Shown here: positions 1 to 8,083 of the stretch, in pieces
Numbering within the stretch: the first letter of the stretch is position 1
Layout of the letters: the number at the start of each line of letters is the position of its first letter
The notes under the pieces: model-generated
What the model saw: the letters and a program-made list of their open reading frames with translations, nothing else
Told to the model about the DNA's origin: nothing
Database searches by the model: none
Program-made: the position numbers and the translations under genes
Assembly: GCA_025464025.1 (NCBI GenBank)
Contig: JAODBP010000073.1
Span: 1-24,313, forward strand
DNA from: Actinomycetes bacterium
GTDB lineage: Bacteria > Actinomycetota > Acidimicrobiia > Acidimicrobiales > CADCSY01
Length of the DNA stretch: 24,313 bases
Direction: 5' to 3'

Positions 1-1
1 C

Positions 2-91
2 AAGGTCATCGCCCTCGGCGGCACCCGGTCGGTCGACGACGCCTCGGTCACCCAGGCGATCGCCGCGGCCAAGAGCACCGCGAACGACTAG
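2..91 (+). CDS. Cell-wall-binding repeat protein, C-terminal fragment
   Basis: Only the last 29 codons are inside the window; the gene begins upstream. The visible tail contains VIALGGTRSVDDASV followed by an Ala-rich helix. This resembles the end of the putative cell-wall-binding repeat 2 family (PF04122), whose repeats carry a V-x-LGG-x-x-x-V pattern. Such repeats are found in secreted or surface proteins that attach to cell-wall polymers. The stop TAG at 89-91 lies inside the palindrome CTAG (88-91), which also supplies the stop of the facing carboxypeptidase gene. The neighbouring D,D-carboxypeptidase fits a cell-wall context. The family call rests on one short repeat, so it is moderate. 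Confidence 0.55.
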   Translation, partial: KVIALGGTRSVDDASVTQAIAAAKSTAND

Positions 92-828
92 GGCCCGGAC
101 GACGACGCCAGCTCGTCCAGCGTGATCCCGCGCTGGACGAGCTCGGCGGCGATCCGAGCACCGACGTAGCGGAGGTGCCAGGGCTCGTAGCCGTAGCCCG
201 TCACCGCCTCCTTGCCCGCCGGGTAGCGGACGACGAAGCCCCATGCCGGGGCGTGGTGGACCAACCAGCGCGCCGCGGGGGTCGTCCCGAAGCAGGCCTC
301 GGCCGGGCACCGGCCGTCGGCCCCGGTGACGTCCATGGCCAACCCGGTCTGGTGCTCGCTGTGGCCGGGACGGGCGTTCGTCCGGTCGGCCGAGGCCCGG
401 CCGTGGTGGTGGACGGCGAGGTCGTAGAGGTCGGCCTGGGTCGCCTCCGAGCGGTACCCGGAGACGGCCCGGAGCGGCACGCCGGCCGCGGCGGCGTCGG
501 CGAAGAGTCCCTCGAGGGCGCTGGCGGCCTCGGCCCGCAGCAGGCGCTTGGGGTCGTCGCCGGCGAAGGTGAACGGCACCTCGGCGGCGACGAGGTCGGG
601 CGGCACCCAGCCCGGCGGCAGCCCGCGGTCCCGGTCGACCAACACGGCCATCGACATCGGATCGGTGAACGAGGGCAGGGCCACCGTGGTGGTGGTGGCC
701 GGGCGGGCTGGCACGGTCGTGGCGGCCGTCGCCTCCGGCTGGTCGTCGGCCTGGAGCCCGGCGCCGGCGGCCAGCACCCCGGCCCCGAGCACGGCGAGCA
801 CCGCCAGCCGAGCGCGCCTCGTCCCCAC
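88..828 (-). CDS. VanY/DacB-family D-alanyl-D-alanine carboxypeptidase
   Basis: Predicted zinc D,D-carboxypeptidase (peptidase M15B, VanY family) that trims the terminal D-Ala from peptidoglycan stem peptides outside the membrane. The 246-residue product starts with a basic, hydrophobic N-terminus (residues 3-25, signal peptide or anchor, no lipobox Cys). A Thr/Pro/Ala-rich linker (31-52) follows, then the catalytic domain from about residue 95. Zinc motif S-x-H-x-x-G-x-A-x-D is at 157-166 (H159, D166), and EPWHLRYVG supplies E215 and H218. GTG at 828 was chosen because it directly precedes the signal-like segment; an in-frame TTG at 837 adds three residues, and neither has a good Shine-Dalgarno. 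It lies 47-56 nt after the hyuA stop on the same strand, so it may be read through from that operon, though its role differs. Its stop shares CTAG with the facing gene. Confidence 0.85.
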   Translation of the reverse strand: MGTRRARLAVLAVLGAGVLAAGAGLQADDQPEATAATTVPARPATTTTVALPSFTDPMSMAVLVDRDRGLPPGWVPPDLVAAEVPFTFAGDDPKRLLRAEAASALEGLFADAAAAGVPLRAVSGYRSEATQADLYDLAVHHHGRASADRTNARPGHSEHQTGLAMDVTGADGRCPAEACFGTTPAARWLVHHAPAWGFVVRYPAGKEAVTGYGYEPWHLRYVGARIAAELVQRGITLDELASSSGP

Positions 829-884
829 GTCACTCAATGCCCCGGGGGGACGTGGGCGTTCCACCACCCCCGATCCTTGCGGAT

Positions 885-2933
885 CTACTGCGTCGTGAGG
901 AGGGCGTTGCGCCAGCCGTCGATCGTGGCCGTGCGGTTGGGCGGGACGACGACGGTGGTGTCGCCCGACTCCAGGAGGGCCGGACCCGGGATCGTCACGC
1001 CAGGGGTGAGGTCGCCCCACGAGTAGACGGGCGTCGGGACGAAGCCGCCGTCGAACCAGGCGTCGCGCTGGCCGGTGGGTGAGGCCGTGGCCGCCGGGTC
1101 GAGCGGCAGGGGCGTCGGCGTGGGCTTGTCGGCCCGTCGCGTGGCCCGCACCCGCAGGTTCACGAGCTGCACCGGCGCATCCAGGTCGACGCCGTAGGCC
1201 CGCCGGTGCTCGGCGTGGAACGCCTCGGCGACGTCGGCCAGGCCACCGGGGACGACCACCGAGAGCTGGTGGGCCTGACCGCGGAACCGGGCGTCGGCCG
1301 ACCGGGTGATCTCGAGGTTCCCGTCGCCCAGCTCGGCCCGGCACTCGTCCTCGAGCTCGCGGTACAGCGCGTCGACGTCGTCGGCGTCGGCATCGGTGAC
1401 ATCGGTGATCCGGGTCCGCACCCGCTCGATCCCGAGGTCGGACGACACCAGGCCGACGGCCGAGGCGACGCCGGCGGCCCACGGCACGACGACGGTGCCG
1501 ATGCCGAACGTGTCGGCCAACCCGGCCACGTGCATCGGCCCCGCCCCACCGAACCCGACGAGCGCGAAGTCGCGCGGGTCGACGCCCCGCTGCACGGTCA
1601 CGACCCGGATGGCCGCCGCCATGGTGGCGTTGATGATCTCGTGGACGGCCCGGGCCGCGCCGGGGAGGTCGATGCCCAGCGGCTTGGCCACGTCGCGCTC
1701 GAGGACGTGCTCGGCCCGCTCGCGCGACAGCCCCACGCCGCCGGCCAGGCCGGCCGGGTTGAGGTAGCCGAGGATGAGGTTGGCGTCAGTGACCGTCGGG
1801 TCGTCGCCGCCGCGCGAGTAGCAGGCCGGGCCCGGCACCGAGCCGGCCGACCGGGGGCCGACCCGCAGGGCGCCGACCTCGTCCACCCACGCGATGGAGC
1901 CACCGCCGGCACCGACCTCGGCCATGTCGACGACGGGCACCTTGATCGGGAAGCCGGTGCCGGGTCGGGTGCCGCCGAAGCTGCCCTTGCCCCCCACCTG
2001 GAAGTCGTGGACGACGGCGGGCCTGCCCTGGCGCACGATGGCCGCCTTCGCCGTCGTGCCGCCCATGTCGAACGAGATGACGTCGCCGGCCCCGATGGCC
2101 CGACCCACGGCGCCCGCCGCGGTGACGCCGGCGGCGCCGCCGGACTCGACGGTGTAGATCGGCCGCTTGGCGGCCAGCGCCGCGGGCATGACGCCGCCGC
2201 TCGACTCCATGATCTCGATCGGGCACCGCACGCCCAGCTCGGCCAGGCGCACCTCGAGCCCGGCCAGGTAGGCACCCATGACGGGGCCGACGTAGGCGCA
2301 CATGACCGTGGTCATGGCCCGCTCGTACTCCCGCAGCTCGGGCCAGACCTCGGTGGAGGTGACGACGAACCGATCGCCCATCTCGGCCCGGAGCGCCTCG
2401 GCCATCAGCGCCTCGTGCGTCGGGTCGGCGTAGGAGTGCAGGAAGCACACGGCCACGGCGACCGGGTTCGACGCCGCCACCTTTGCCGCCACCTCGCGGG
2501 CGTGCTCGGGTGTGAGCGCGGTCAGCACCTCGCCCCGCGCCGTCACCCGCTCGACCACCTCGAAGGTCGCGGTGTGCTCCACCGGGGGCTTGGGGGTGGT
2601 GAACCACAGGTCGAAGCGGTCCTCCTCGACCCGGGCCTCGCGCCCGAGGCGGAGCAGGTCGCCGAACCCGTCGGTGGTGACGAAGGCGATCGGACCGCCT
2701 CGGCGCTCGAGGATCACGTTGGTGGCCAACGTGGTGCCGTGCACGACGCGCGCCACGTCGGAGGGCGCCGCGCCGGCGTCCTCCAGCCCGAGCAGCAGCC
2801 CCTCGGCCACGGCCAGGCGCGGGTCCTCGTGGGTGGTGAGCAGCTTGCGCACGATGATGCGCCCGTCCTCGGTCGCCACGACCACGTCGGTGAACGTGCC
2901 ACCGACGTCGACGCCTGCGTAGACCTTGCTCAC
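885..2933 (-). CDS. hyuA: Hydantoinase/oxoprolinase A subunit (HyuA family)
   Basis: 682-residue protein of the HyuA family (Hydant_A_N plus Hydantoinase_A), the usual length for the ATP-dependent subunit of N-methylhydantoinase, 5-oxoprolinase, caprolactamase and acetone/acetophenone carboxylase systems. The sugar-kinase-like ATPase fold is marked by GVDVGGTFTDVV (7-18) and VHGTTLATN (64-72). Further motifs are SFDMGGTTAK, VGAGGGSIAWVD, GSVPGPACYSRGG and GFGGAGPMHVAG. It begins with GTG, and the start overlaps the hyuB stop by four bases (GTGA, 2930-2933), consistent with a coupled A/B complex. In known members ATP phosphorylates the substrate amide or enol before opening or carboxylation. 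It is the last gene of the minus-strand operon. The exact substrate cannot be read from sequence, and carboxylase variants usually have an additional small subunit that is absent here. Confidence 0.93.
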   Translation of the reverse strand: MSKVYAGVDVGGTFTDVVVATEDGRIIVRKLLTTHEDPRLAVAEGLLLGLEDAGAAPSDVARVVHGTTLATNVILERRGGPIAFVTTDGFGDLLRLGREARVEEDRFDLWFTTPKPPVEHTATFEVVERVTARGEVLTALTPEHAREVAAKVAASNPVAVAVCFLHSYADPTHEALMAEALRAEMGDRFVVTSTEVWPELREYERAMTTVMCAYVGPVMGAYLAGLEVRLAELGVRCPIEIMESSGGVMPAALAAKRPIYTVESGGAAGVTAAGAVGRAIGAGDVISFDMGGTTAKAAIVRQGRPAVVHDFQVGGKGSFGGTRPGTGFPIKVPVVDMAEVGAGGGSIAWVDEVGALRVGPRSAGSVPGPACYSRGGDDPTVTDANLILGYLNPAGLAGGVGLSRERAEHVLERDVAKPLGIDLPGAARAVHEIINATMAAAIRVVTVQRGVDPRDFALVGFGGAGPMHVAGLADTFGIGTVVVPWAAGVASAVGLVSSDLGIERVRTRITDVTDADADDVDALYRELEDECRAELGDGNLEITRSADARFRGQAHQLSVVVPGGLADVAEAFHAEHRRAYGVDLDAPVQLVNLRVRATRRADKPTPTPLPLDPAATASPTGQRDAWFDGGFVPTPVYSWGDLTPGVTIPGPALLESGDTTVVVPPNRTATIDGWRNALLTTQ

Positions 2934-4561
2934 GAGGACACCTTCCCGTCGCGGACGTCGGCGCTGACGAGCGCAGGGTCGCGGTCCTCGGGGCGGCCCA
3001 GGCCGCCACCACCGCTGGTGCGCACGATGAACCGCTCACCCCGGGTGATCGGCACGTCGGCCTGGCGGACGGCGAGCTCCTCCTCTCGGCCGTCGAGCCG
3101 GCGGATGAACCACGAGCCGGGCACGCCCGACTCGCCGCCGTTCGTGCCGGGCGGCGGGATCTCCATGCGAGCGCCGCGCACCGTGATCATGGCGTCGTCG
3201 AGCAGCTCGATCTCGGTCTCCATCCCGAGCCCGCCCCGCCACTGGCCCTTCCCCCCGGAGTCGGCCAGCAGCTTCGAGTGACGCACGACGAACGGGTACT
3301 GCGCCTCCATGGGCTCGATCTGCGGGATCACCGACCGGCCCCCGAGGAAGAAGCAGCCGGTGGCGTCGGGCCCGTCGCTCCCAGCCCGGCCGCCGATGCC
3401 GCCGAACTCGTAGAACAGGCTCAGCCAGCCGGCCCCGCTCAGGGTCCACACGTGGATGAGGCCGCTGGCCGCCGTGGCCTTGTCGGGCCGAGCCTCGGAC
3501 AGGGCCCGCAGCATGGCGTCGGTGGCTCCGGCGACGGTGACGATGCGGCCGCCGCACGCGGCCGGCGACATCGGGTTCACCAGCGTGCCGAGCGGGAAGT
3601 TCGGCACGAGCGGGCGGAAGCACCCCTCGTTCATGGGCAGCGTCGGGTCGACCAGGCAGCGCATGGCGAACACCACGCCCGAGAGCGTCTGCGAGTAGGA
3701 GGCGTTGATGGCGCCGCCCGACTGGGGCGACGTGCCGGTGAAGTCGGCCGTGAGCGTGCCGTCCTCGAGCGTGACGGTGACGTTGACGAAGTACTCGCGG
3801 TCGGTCAGGCCGTCCGAGTCGATCTGGTACGAGCCGGTGTACGTGCCGTCGCCCAGCTCGCGCAGGCCGGCGCGGGTGCGGGCCTCGGTGGCGTCGAGGT
3901 GCTCGTCGACGACGCGCTCGAGCTCGTCGGCGCCGTACCGCTCGATGAGCTCGTCGAGGCGGCGGGCCATGGTGTTCACCCCCGCCACGAGCGCCTGCAC
4001 GTCGCCCACGACCTTCTCCGGCGCCCGGCTGTTGCGGCGCAGGATGGCGAACACCTCGGTCCGGGCCTCGCCGGCGGCGTAGAGGTGGACGGGCGGGAGG
4101 AGGAGGCCCTCGCTGAAGCAGTCCTGGGCCAGCGCGGCCAGGCCGCCCACGGCCGAGCCGCCGACGTCGGCCACGTGGATGAGCGTGCCGGCGAACCAGC
4201 GGGGCTGCCCGTCCGCGAACACCGGGCGGAACACCACGATGTCGTTGGCGTGGATGCCGCCCCGGTACGGGTCGTTCATGGCGAACACGTCGCCCTCGAC
4301 CATGGTGTCGAGCGGGTGGTCCTCGAGCAGGGCCGGGAGCGAGCACCGCAGGCTGGCCCCGTGCATCAGCGACGTCGCCGTCGACTGCGACACGAGCTGG
4401 CCCCTGGCATCGAGGATGGCGCTGCACGCGTCGGCGCCCTCCTGGATGAACGTGGAGTGCGACGAGCGCACGACCACGATGCTGGCTTCCTCGGCCGCCA
4501 CGGCGAGGGCGTTGCGCACGACCTCGGCGGTGACGGCGTCGTTGACGTTCGCGGGCGTCAT
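2930..4561 (-). CDS. hyuB: Hydantoinase B/oxoprolinase subunit (HyuB family)
   Basis: 543-residue Hydantoinase_B protein, the metal-dependent partner of HyuA. Signature segments are the N-terminal EGADACSAILDARGQLVSQ region (about 41-59), MNDPYRGGIHAND (95-107) and the glycine-rich C-terminal TSGGGGLGRPEDRDP. ATG at 4561 is preferred because the family's conserved N-terminus starts there and because it forms an ATGA overlap with the dioxygenase stop; the same frame stays open further upstream, but that stretch is Arg/Pro-rich and unlike the family. Its own stop overlaps the hyuA start. Together HyuA and HyuB would cleave or activate a cyclic amide, imide, lactam or related ring in the cytoplasm using ATP. 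Their position downstream of a dioxygenase and an amidohydrolase suggests action on a product of those enzymes. That last point is inference. Confidence 0.93.
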   Translation of the reverse strand: MTPANVNDAVTAEVVRNALAVAAEEASIVVVRSSHSTFIQEGADACSAILDARGQLVSQSTATSLMHGASLRCSLPALLEDHPLDTMVEGDVFAMNDPYRGGIHANDIVVFRPVFADGQPRWFAGTLIHVADVGGSAVGGLAALAQDCFSEGLLLPPVHLYAAGEARTEVFAILRRNSRAPEKVVGDVQALVAGVNTMARRLDELIERYGADELERVVDEHLDATEARTRAGLRELGDGTYTGSYQIDSDGLTDREYFVNVTVTLEDGTLTADFTGTSPQSGGAINASYSQTLSGVVFAMRCLVDPTLPMNEGCFRPLVPNFPLGTLVNPMSPAACGGRIVTVAGATDAMLRALSEARPDKATAASGLIHVWTLSGAGWLSLFYEFGGIGGRAGSDGPDATGCFFLGGRSVIPQIEPMEAQYPFVVRHSKLLADSGGKGQWRGGLGMETEIELLDDAMITVRGARMEIPPPGTNGGESGVPGSWFIRRLDGREEELAVRQADVPITRGERFIVRTSGGGGLGRPEDRDPALVSADVRDGKVSS

Positions 4562-5367
4562 GCGGGGCGGTCTCCTGCGAGCAGCACCCGGTGCATCCGG
4601 CGCCGCTCGGTGTAGTCGGGGGAGGCGAAGTGCTGCACGGCCCGGTTGTCCCAGAAGGCGACGGCGCCCTCGGTCCACCGGAACCGGCACTGGAACATCG
4701 GGGACTTCACGTGCTCGCACAGCATGGCGAGGATCGCCGCGCTCTCGTCCAGGCCGAGCTCGTTGATCCGGGTCGTGAAGTTGCCGTTGACGAAGAGGGT
4801 CTTGCGGCCGGTCTCCGGGTGCGTCCGGACCACCGGGTGGACGAACGACTGGTCGGTCCCACCGCGGTGGTCCACGTCCATGCCGCGCGACCGCATGATC
4901 TCGTTGACGATGCGCGTCGAGTGCGTGGCGGTCAGGCCCTCGAGCATGGTTCGGATCGGGTCCGACAGGAAGTCGTAGGCCGCGCCCATGCTGGCGAACA
5001 GGGTGTCGCCCCCGACGCCCGGCAGGATCGCGGCGCGGAGGATGGCCCCCAGCGGCGGGCGCTCCATGAACGTGCTGTCGCTGTGCCAGCGATCGGTGCC
5101 CTGGCCGACGGGCGCCACCTGGTCGAGCACGAGGATGCCGGGCACGTCGTGCGCATCCGTGCCTTGGATGATCGGGATGACCACCTCGCCGAACCGCTTC
5201 GCCAACTCCACCTGGGACGCGTCGTCGAGCTCCTGGTCGCGGAAGAACACGACGCCGAAGTCCAGCCAGACCTGGCGGATCTCGGCGACGGCGTCGTCGT
5301 CGAGGTCGTTGAGGTCGACGCCCGAGATCTCGGCCCCGACGTGCTGGCTCAGTGGCTCGACGCGCAT
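4558..5367 (-). CDS. TauD/TfdA-family Fe(II)/2-oxoglutarate dioxygenase
   Basis: 269-residue member of the TauD/TfdA family (PF02668), soluble non-heme iron enzymes that hydroxylate unactivated C-H bonds while decarboxylating 2-oxoglutarate. Iron ligands are visible as H95-x-D97 (RWHSDSTF) and H246 in WDNRAVQH. The oxoglutarate-binding arginine is probably R256 or R260 in ERRRMHR, equivalent to the RRxMHR of TauD. The opening PLSQHVGAEISGVDL is also typical. Start ATG at 5367 follows AGGA with a six-base spacer and lies 8 nt after the preceding amidohydrolase stop. Its stop overlaps hyuB (ATGA). All catalytic residues are present, so activity is likely. Members act on taurine, alkyl sulfates, phenoxyacetates, carnitine precursors and others, and I cannot pick the substrate. 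The TauD call does not imply taurine here. Confidence 0.93.
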   Translation of the reverse strand: MRVEPLSQHVGAEISGVDLNDLDDDAVAEIRQVWLDFGVVFFRDQELDDASQVELAKRFGEVVIPIIQGTDAHDVPGILVLDQVAPVGQGTDRWHSDSTFMERPPLGAILRAAILPGVGGDTLFASMGAAYDFLSDPIRTMLEGLTATHSTRIVNEIMRSRGMDVDHRGGTDQSFVHPVVRTHPETGRKTLFVNGNFTTRINELGLDESAAILAMLCEHVKSPMFQCRFRWTEGAVAFWDNRAVQHFASPDYTERRRMHRVLLAGDRPA

Positions 5368-5375
5368 GTCCAGTC

Positions 5376-6545
5376 CTAGCCGATCCGGGTGAAGAGGCGC
5401 TTGGCGTTGGCCCCGAGGAACAGCGTGCGCTGCTCGTCGGTGATGTCGGTGCGGGCGCAGATGTTGTCGAGCGCCTCCCAGTCGGCGTCGTAGTGCGGGT
5501 AGTCGGAGGCGTAGAGGAGCTGGGTGTCGCCCATGAGGGCGGCGGCGGCCGGCAGGAGCGCCTCCTCCGACTCGAACGACACGAAGCACCTCCCTCCGGT
5601 GATGTGCTCGCTCGGCTTCGACTTCAGGTGGGGCACGGTGTAGGCGAGCGTCTCGAAGTGCTCGTCCATGCGCTCCATCCAGTACGGCACCCAGCCGCAA
5701 CCCGACTCGAGGTGAGCGACGCGCAGCGACGGGTAGCGCTCGTAGATGCCGCCGCCGACGAGAGCGGCCATGGCCCGCATCTGCTGCCACGGGTGCCCGG
5801 TCATGTGGAGCATGAAGTAGTTGTCGCTCAGCTCGGCGCGGGCCGGGGCGTACGGGGGCCGGTCGGTGCCCGAGTGGATGCACAGGGCGAGGTCGGCGGC
5901 CTGGATGGCGGCGTACGCCGGGTCGAAGTACGGGTGGTCGGGCAGCTTGCCCGGGAGCGTCATGCAGCTCGTGACGCCGACGCACCACGGCTCCTGCGCC
6001 ACCCGCTCGATCTCGGCGACCGCAGCGGTCATGTCCCAGTGCGGGATGATCGCCACGGCGTAGAACTCGCCGGGCCGACCGGCGCAGAAGTCGCCGATCC
6101 AGCGGTTGTAGGCCCGGGCCAGCGCAGCCTCGAACGGCGCCTCGTCGATGGCGACGATGCTCGTCGACGACGTCGGGAAGAACACGATCTGGTCGATGCC
6201 GAGGCCGTCGAGGTCCTCGCGGGTGACGGCGGCGTCGTAGCCGCTCCCCTCCCGCATCATCGGGTGGAACTTGGCCATCTCGCCCACGCCGACGAGGTCG
6301 GGGTCGAGGTTGTCGGCCACGTCGCGGGTGCCGAGGAGCCGGCGACCGGTGCGCTCGTAGCCCTGGGCCAGCTCGCTGTACGGGAGGGCGGCGGCCGACA
6401 GGTGGCCGCCGCTGCCGTTGGCCGCCTTCCACTGCACCAGCCGCTCGACCCGCTCGCGGTACGGCTCGTCGACGTAGGGCAGGAGGCGGGGTGCGGTGTC
6501 GTAGACGTGGCCGTCGGCGTCGACGACGTGGTTGCCGCCCTTCAC
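5376..6545 (-). CDS. Amidohydrolase family 2 metal-dependent hydrolase/decarboxylase (B)
   Basis: 389-residue Amidohydro_2 (PF04909) protein with the ACMSD-type TIM barrel. Candidate metal or catalytic residues are D9, D11 and H13 in VVDADGHVYD, H224 in LCIHSG, H251 in MTGHPW and D348 in YASDYPH. The first strand has DADGH where classical members have HxH. It is a diverged paralogue of amidohydrolase A in the same operon, sharing GxGWVPYxxxRxDEH, KPSE and ASDYPH. Family members decarboxylate or hydrolyse cyclic and aromatic acids (ACMSD, resorcylate decarboxylase, LigJ-like), so a ring acid is a reasonable substrate class. GTG at 6545 is the chosen start: it overlaps the cupin stop as GTGA and leaves the usual short N-terminus before DADGH. 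It precedes the TauD gene by 8 nt. Confidence 0.9.
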   Translation of the reverse strand: MKGGNHVVDADGHVYDTAPRLLPYVDEPYRERVERLVQWKAANGSGGHLSAAALPYSELAQGYERTGRRLLGTRDVADNLDPDLVGVGEMAKFHPMMREGSGYDAAVTREDLDGLGIDQIVFFPTSSTSIVAIDEAPFEAALARAYNRWIGDFCAGRPGEFYAVAIIPHWDMTAAVAEIERVAQEPWCVGVTSCMTLPGKLPDHPYFDPAYAAIQAADLALCIHSGTDRPPYAPARAELSDNYFMLHMTGHPWQQMRAMAALVGGGIYERYPSLRVAHLESGCGWVPYWMERMDEHFETLAYTVPHLKSKPSEHITGGRCFVSFESEEALLPAAAALMGDTQLLYASDYPHYDADWEALDNICARTDITDEQRTLFLGANAKRLFTRIG

Positions 6546-6931
6546 CGGGTCACCTTTTCGGGGCCGACCTTCTCGCCCGGCTCCGTGTAGGAGGCGATGG
6601 CCAGGCGGGTGACCATGAACGTGACGCCCTGGGGGCCCGACGTGAACGAGTAGTCGGTGTCGCCCTCGACCACGGTGCTGTCGAGCGGCCCCATCGCCTC
6701 GCCGTCGAACTCGCACGCCCCGGCCACGACCATGAACACCTCGGCGTGGCTGTGGCGGTGGACGGGCGCGGTGAAGTTCGGCGGGATGCGCACGGCCTGC
6801 ACCCAGAACCCGCCCTCCCCCTCGACCAGGAACTTGCGTCCGGCCTCGTCGGGCCCGGGGACGTAGTCGTAGTCGACGTCCTCCCGCTTCGACGTCGGCA
6901 CGTGCCAGGCGATGTCGTCGAACTTCCTCAT
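6542..6931 (-). CDS. Single-domain cupin protein
   Basis: 129-residue protein with one cupin beta-barrel (about residues 35-115). Cupin motif 1 is present as APVHRHSHAEVFMVVAG, giving H58, H60 and E64 as metal ligands. Motif 2 is weak: the region after EGDTDYSFTSGP lacks the histidine usually found there, so metal binding may use fewer ligands. Small cupins of this sort act as dioxygenases, isomerases or sensors in catabolic operons; none of these can be chosen here. ATG at 6931 overlaps the MarR stop (ATGA), and the stop overlaps the next amidohydrolase start (GTGA), so it is an integral operon member. It is too short for a two-domain gentisate-type dioxygenase. Confidence 0.85.
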   Translation of the reverse strand: MRKFDDIAWHVPTSKREDVDYDYVPGPDEAGRKFLVEGEGGFWVQAVRIPPNFTAPVHRHSHAEVFMVVAGACEFDGEAMGPLDSTVVEGDTDYSFTSGPQGVTFMVTRLAIASYTEPGEKVGPEKVTR

Positions 6932-7368
6932 GCGTCCCTCCGGTCGTCCTCGAATGCGGCGATGAGCAGGTCGAGGCCCGACTCCATCCCCCTGCGGTCG
7001 GCGGCACGGAGCCGCTCGATGATGCGGTCGCGACCCACGCTGTAGGCGTCGCTGGCCTTGTCGCCCAGCTCCCGGCCCTCGACGGTGAGCCCGACGAGCA
7101 CGCCGCGGCGGTCGTCGGGGTCGGGCACGCGGTGCACCAGCCCGCGGCGCTGGAGCCGATCGACGATCTTGGTCATGCCGCCGGTCGTGCGGACGACGTA
7201 CTCGGCCAGGCGCGACGGCGACTTCGGCCCGTCGTCGAGCACCCGGAGGACCGTGTACTCCACGAACGTCAGCTCGACCGGCTCGAGGCACTCCTCCTGG
7301 AGCGACTCCAGCAGGAAGCTGGCCCGGGCGAGCCGCCAGAAGAGGAGCTGGGCCTCGGACTCAGCCAC
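6928..7368 (-). CDS. MarR-family transcriptional regulator
   Basis: 146-residue winged-helix regulator of the MarR family, normally a ligand-responsive dimeric repressor. The helix-turn-helix spans roughly residues 34-78, with the recognition helix near 62-76 (TGGMTKIVDRLQRRG). The wing follows with DPDDRRG at 83-89, the typical MarR D-x-R motif. N- and C-terminal helices would make the dimer. GTG at 7368 overlaps the nitroreductase stop by eight bases; its stop overlaps the cupin start. Because it sits inside the catabolic operon, it most simply represses that operon from the palindromic cluster at 9208-9241 and is released by a pathway compound. That regulatory link is inference from position and operator symmetry. 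Confidence 0.9.
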   Translation of the reverse strand: MAESEAQLLFWRLARASFLLESLQEECLEPVELTFVEYTVLRVLDDGPKSPSRLAEYVVRTTGGMTKIVDRLQRRGLVHRVPDPDDRRGVLVGLTVEGRELGDKASDAYSVGRDRIIERLRAADRRGMESGLDLLIAAFEDDRRDA

Positions 7369-8083
7369 TGATCTCGTACGTGTTGCCCCACTGGTTCAGG
7401 TGGGCGATCTCGGCCAGCGGCTTGCGGCGCGGGCGGCCCAGCTTCTCGTCGGCGTAGCCGAAGAAGAGGCAGCACTCCATGAAGATGTGGGGCGGGATCC
7501 CGAGGATCTCCTTGATCTCCTTGTTGCGCAGGAAGAAGAACGTGGCGAACAGGGAGGACACGCCGAGCGAGCGACCGGCCAGCAGCATGTTCTGGCACGC
7601 CTGGAACAGGCTCACGCCGCGGCCGCCGGGGATCTCACGGGTCGAGGTGAGCGTGCCGTCCGGGTTCTCCTCGTACTCACCCTTGAAGCGCACGCCCCGC
7701 TCCGGGTTCCAGCACACCACGACGATGGCCGGCACCTTGTCGATGTTCTCGACCGCGTCGTGGCCGGTCACCGGGCGGCCGGCGCCGTCGATGAGGTCCT
7801 CGGGCTTCTGCACCCGGTCGGCGGCCACGGCCTCGAACGCCTCGGCCATCTCGACCTTGATGCGCTTCTTCAGGTCGGCGTCGGTGACGAGCAGGAACTC
7901 CCAGGGCTGGGTGTTGCCCGAGCTGCAGGCCATGGTGCCGGCCTGGAGGATCTGGTCCATGACCTCCTGGGGCACGGGGCGATCGTCGTAGATGCGCGTG
8001 GCCCGGAGCGAGTAGATGGCCTCGAACACGGTCATCGGGGCATCGCTCGGCTCGACGTACAGGGCGGGATCCAGGCTCGTCAT
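7361..8083 (-). CDS. Nitroreductase-family flavoprotein
   Basis: 240-residue member of the nitroreductase (NfsB-like) FMN superfamily. FMN-contacting segments are SLRATRIY (25-32), SSGNTQPWEF (54-63) and GGRGVSLFQACQNMLLAG (153-170). The C-terminal RRKPLAEIAH fits the family's usual FMN-pocket end. Enzymes of this family reduce nitro groups, enones, quinones or flavins with NAD(P)H, or dehalogenate and dehydrogenate rings. Cofactor binding is well supported but the substrate is not. ATG at 8083 overlaps the amidohydrolase A stop (ATGA). As second gene of the operon it may perform a reductive step or supply reduced flavin. The LLM monooxygenase in this window is in another transcription unit, so a direct partnership with it is speculative. 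Confidence 0.9.
   Translation of the reverse strand: MTSLDPALYVEPSDAPMTVFEAIYSLRATRIYDDRPVPQEVMDQILQAGTMACSSGNTQPWEFLLVTDADLKKRIKVEMAEAFEAVAADRVQKPEDLIDGAGRPVTGHDAVENIDKVPAIVVVCWNPERGVRFKGEYEENPDGTLTSTREIPGGRGVSLFQACQNMLLAGRSLGVSSLFATFFFLRNKEIKEILGIPPHIFMECCLFFGYADEKLGRPRRKPLAEIAHLNQWGNTYEISG

Noticed and set aside
1206..3281. Very long plus-strand open frame opposite hyuA and the hyuB end
   Set aside because: It is the mirror of strongly supported HyuA/HyuB coding. Its product is a His/Gly/Asp/Arg-rich string with no family features, as expected from GC-biased codons on the other strand.
3278..4615. Plus-strand open frame opposite hyuB
   Set aside because: Shadow of hyuB with biased composition and no recognisable domain.
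4558..5367. Dioxygenase as a taurine-sulfur enzyme (tauD)
   Set aside because: Family motifs fit, but there is no TauABC transporter or sulfur gene nearby; the operon context points to another substrate.
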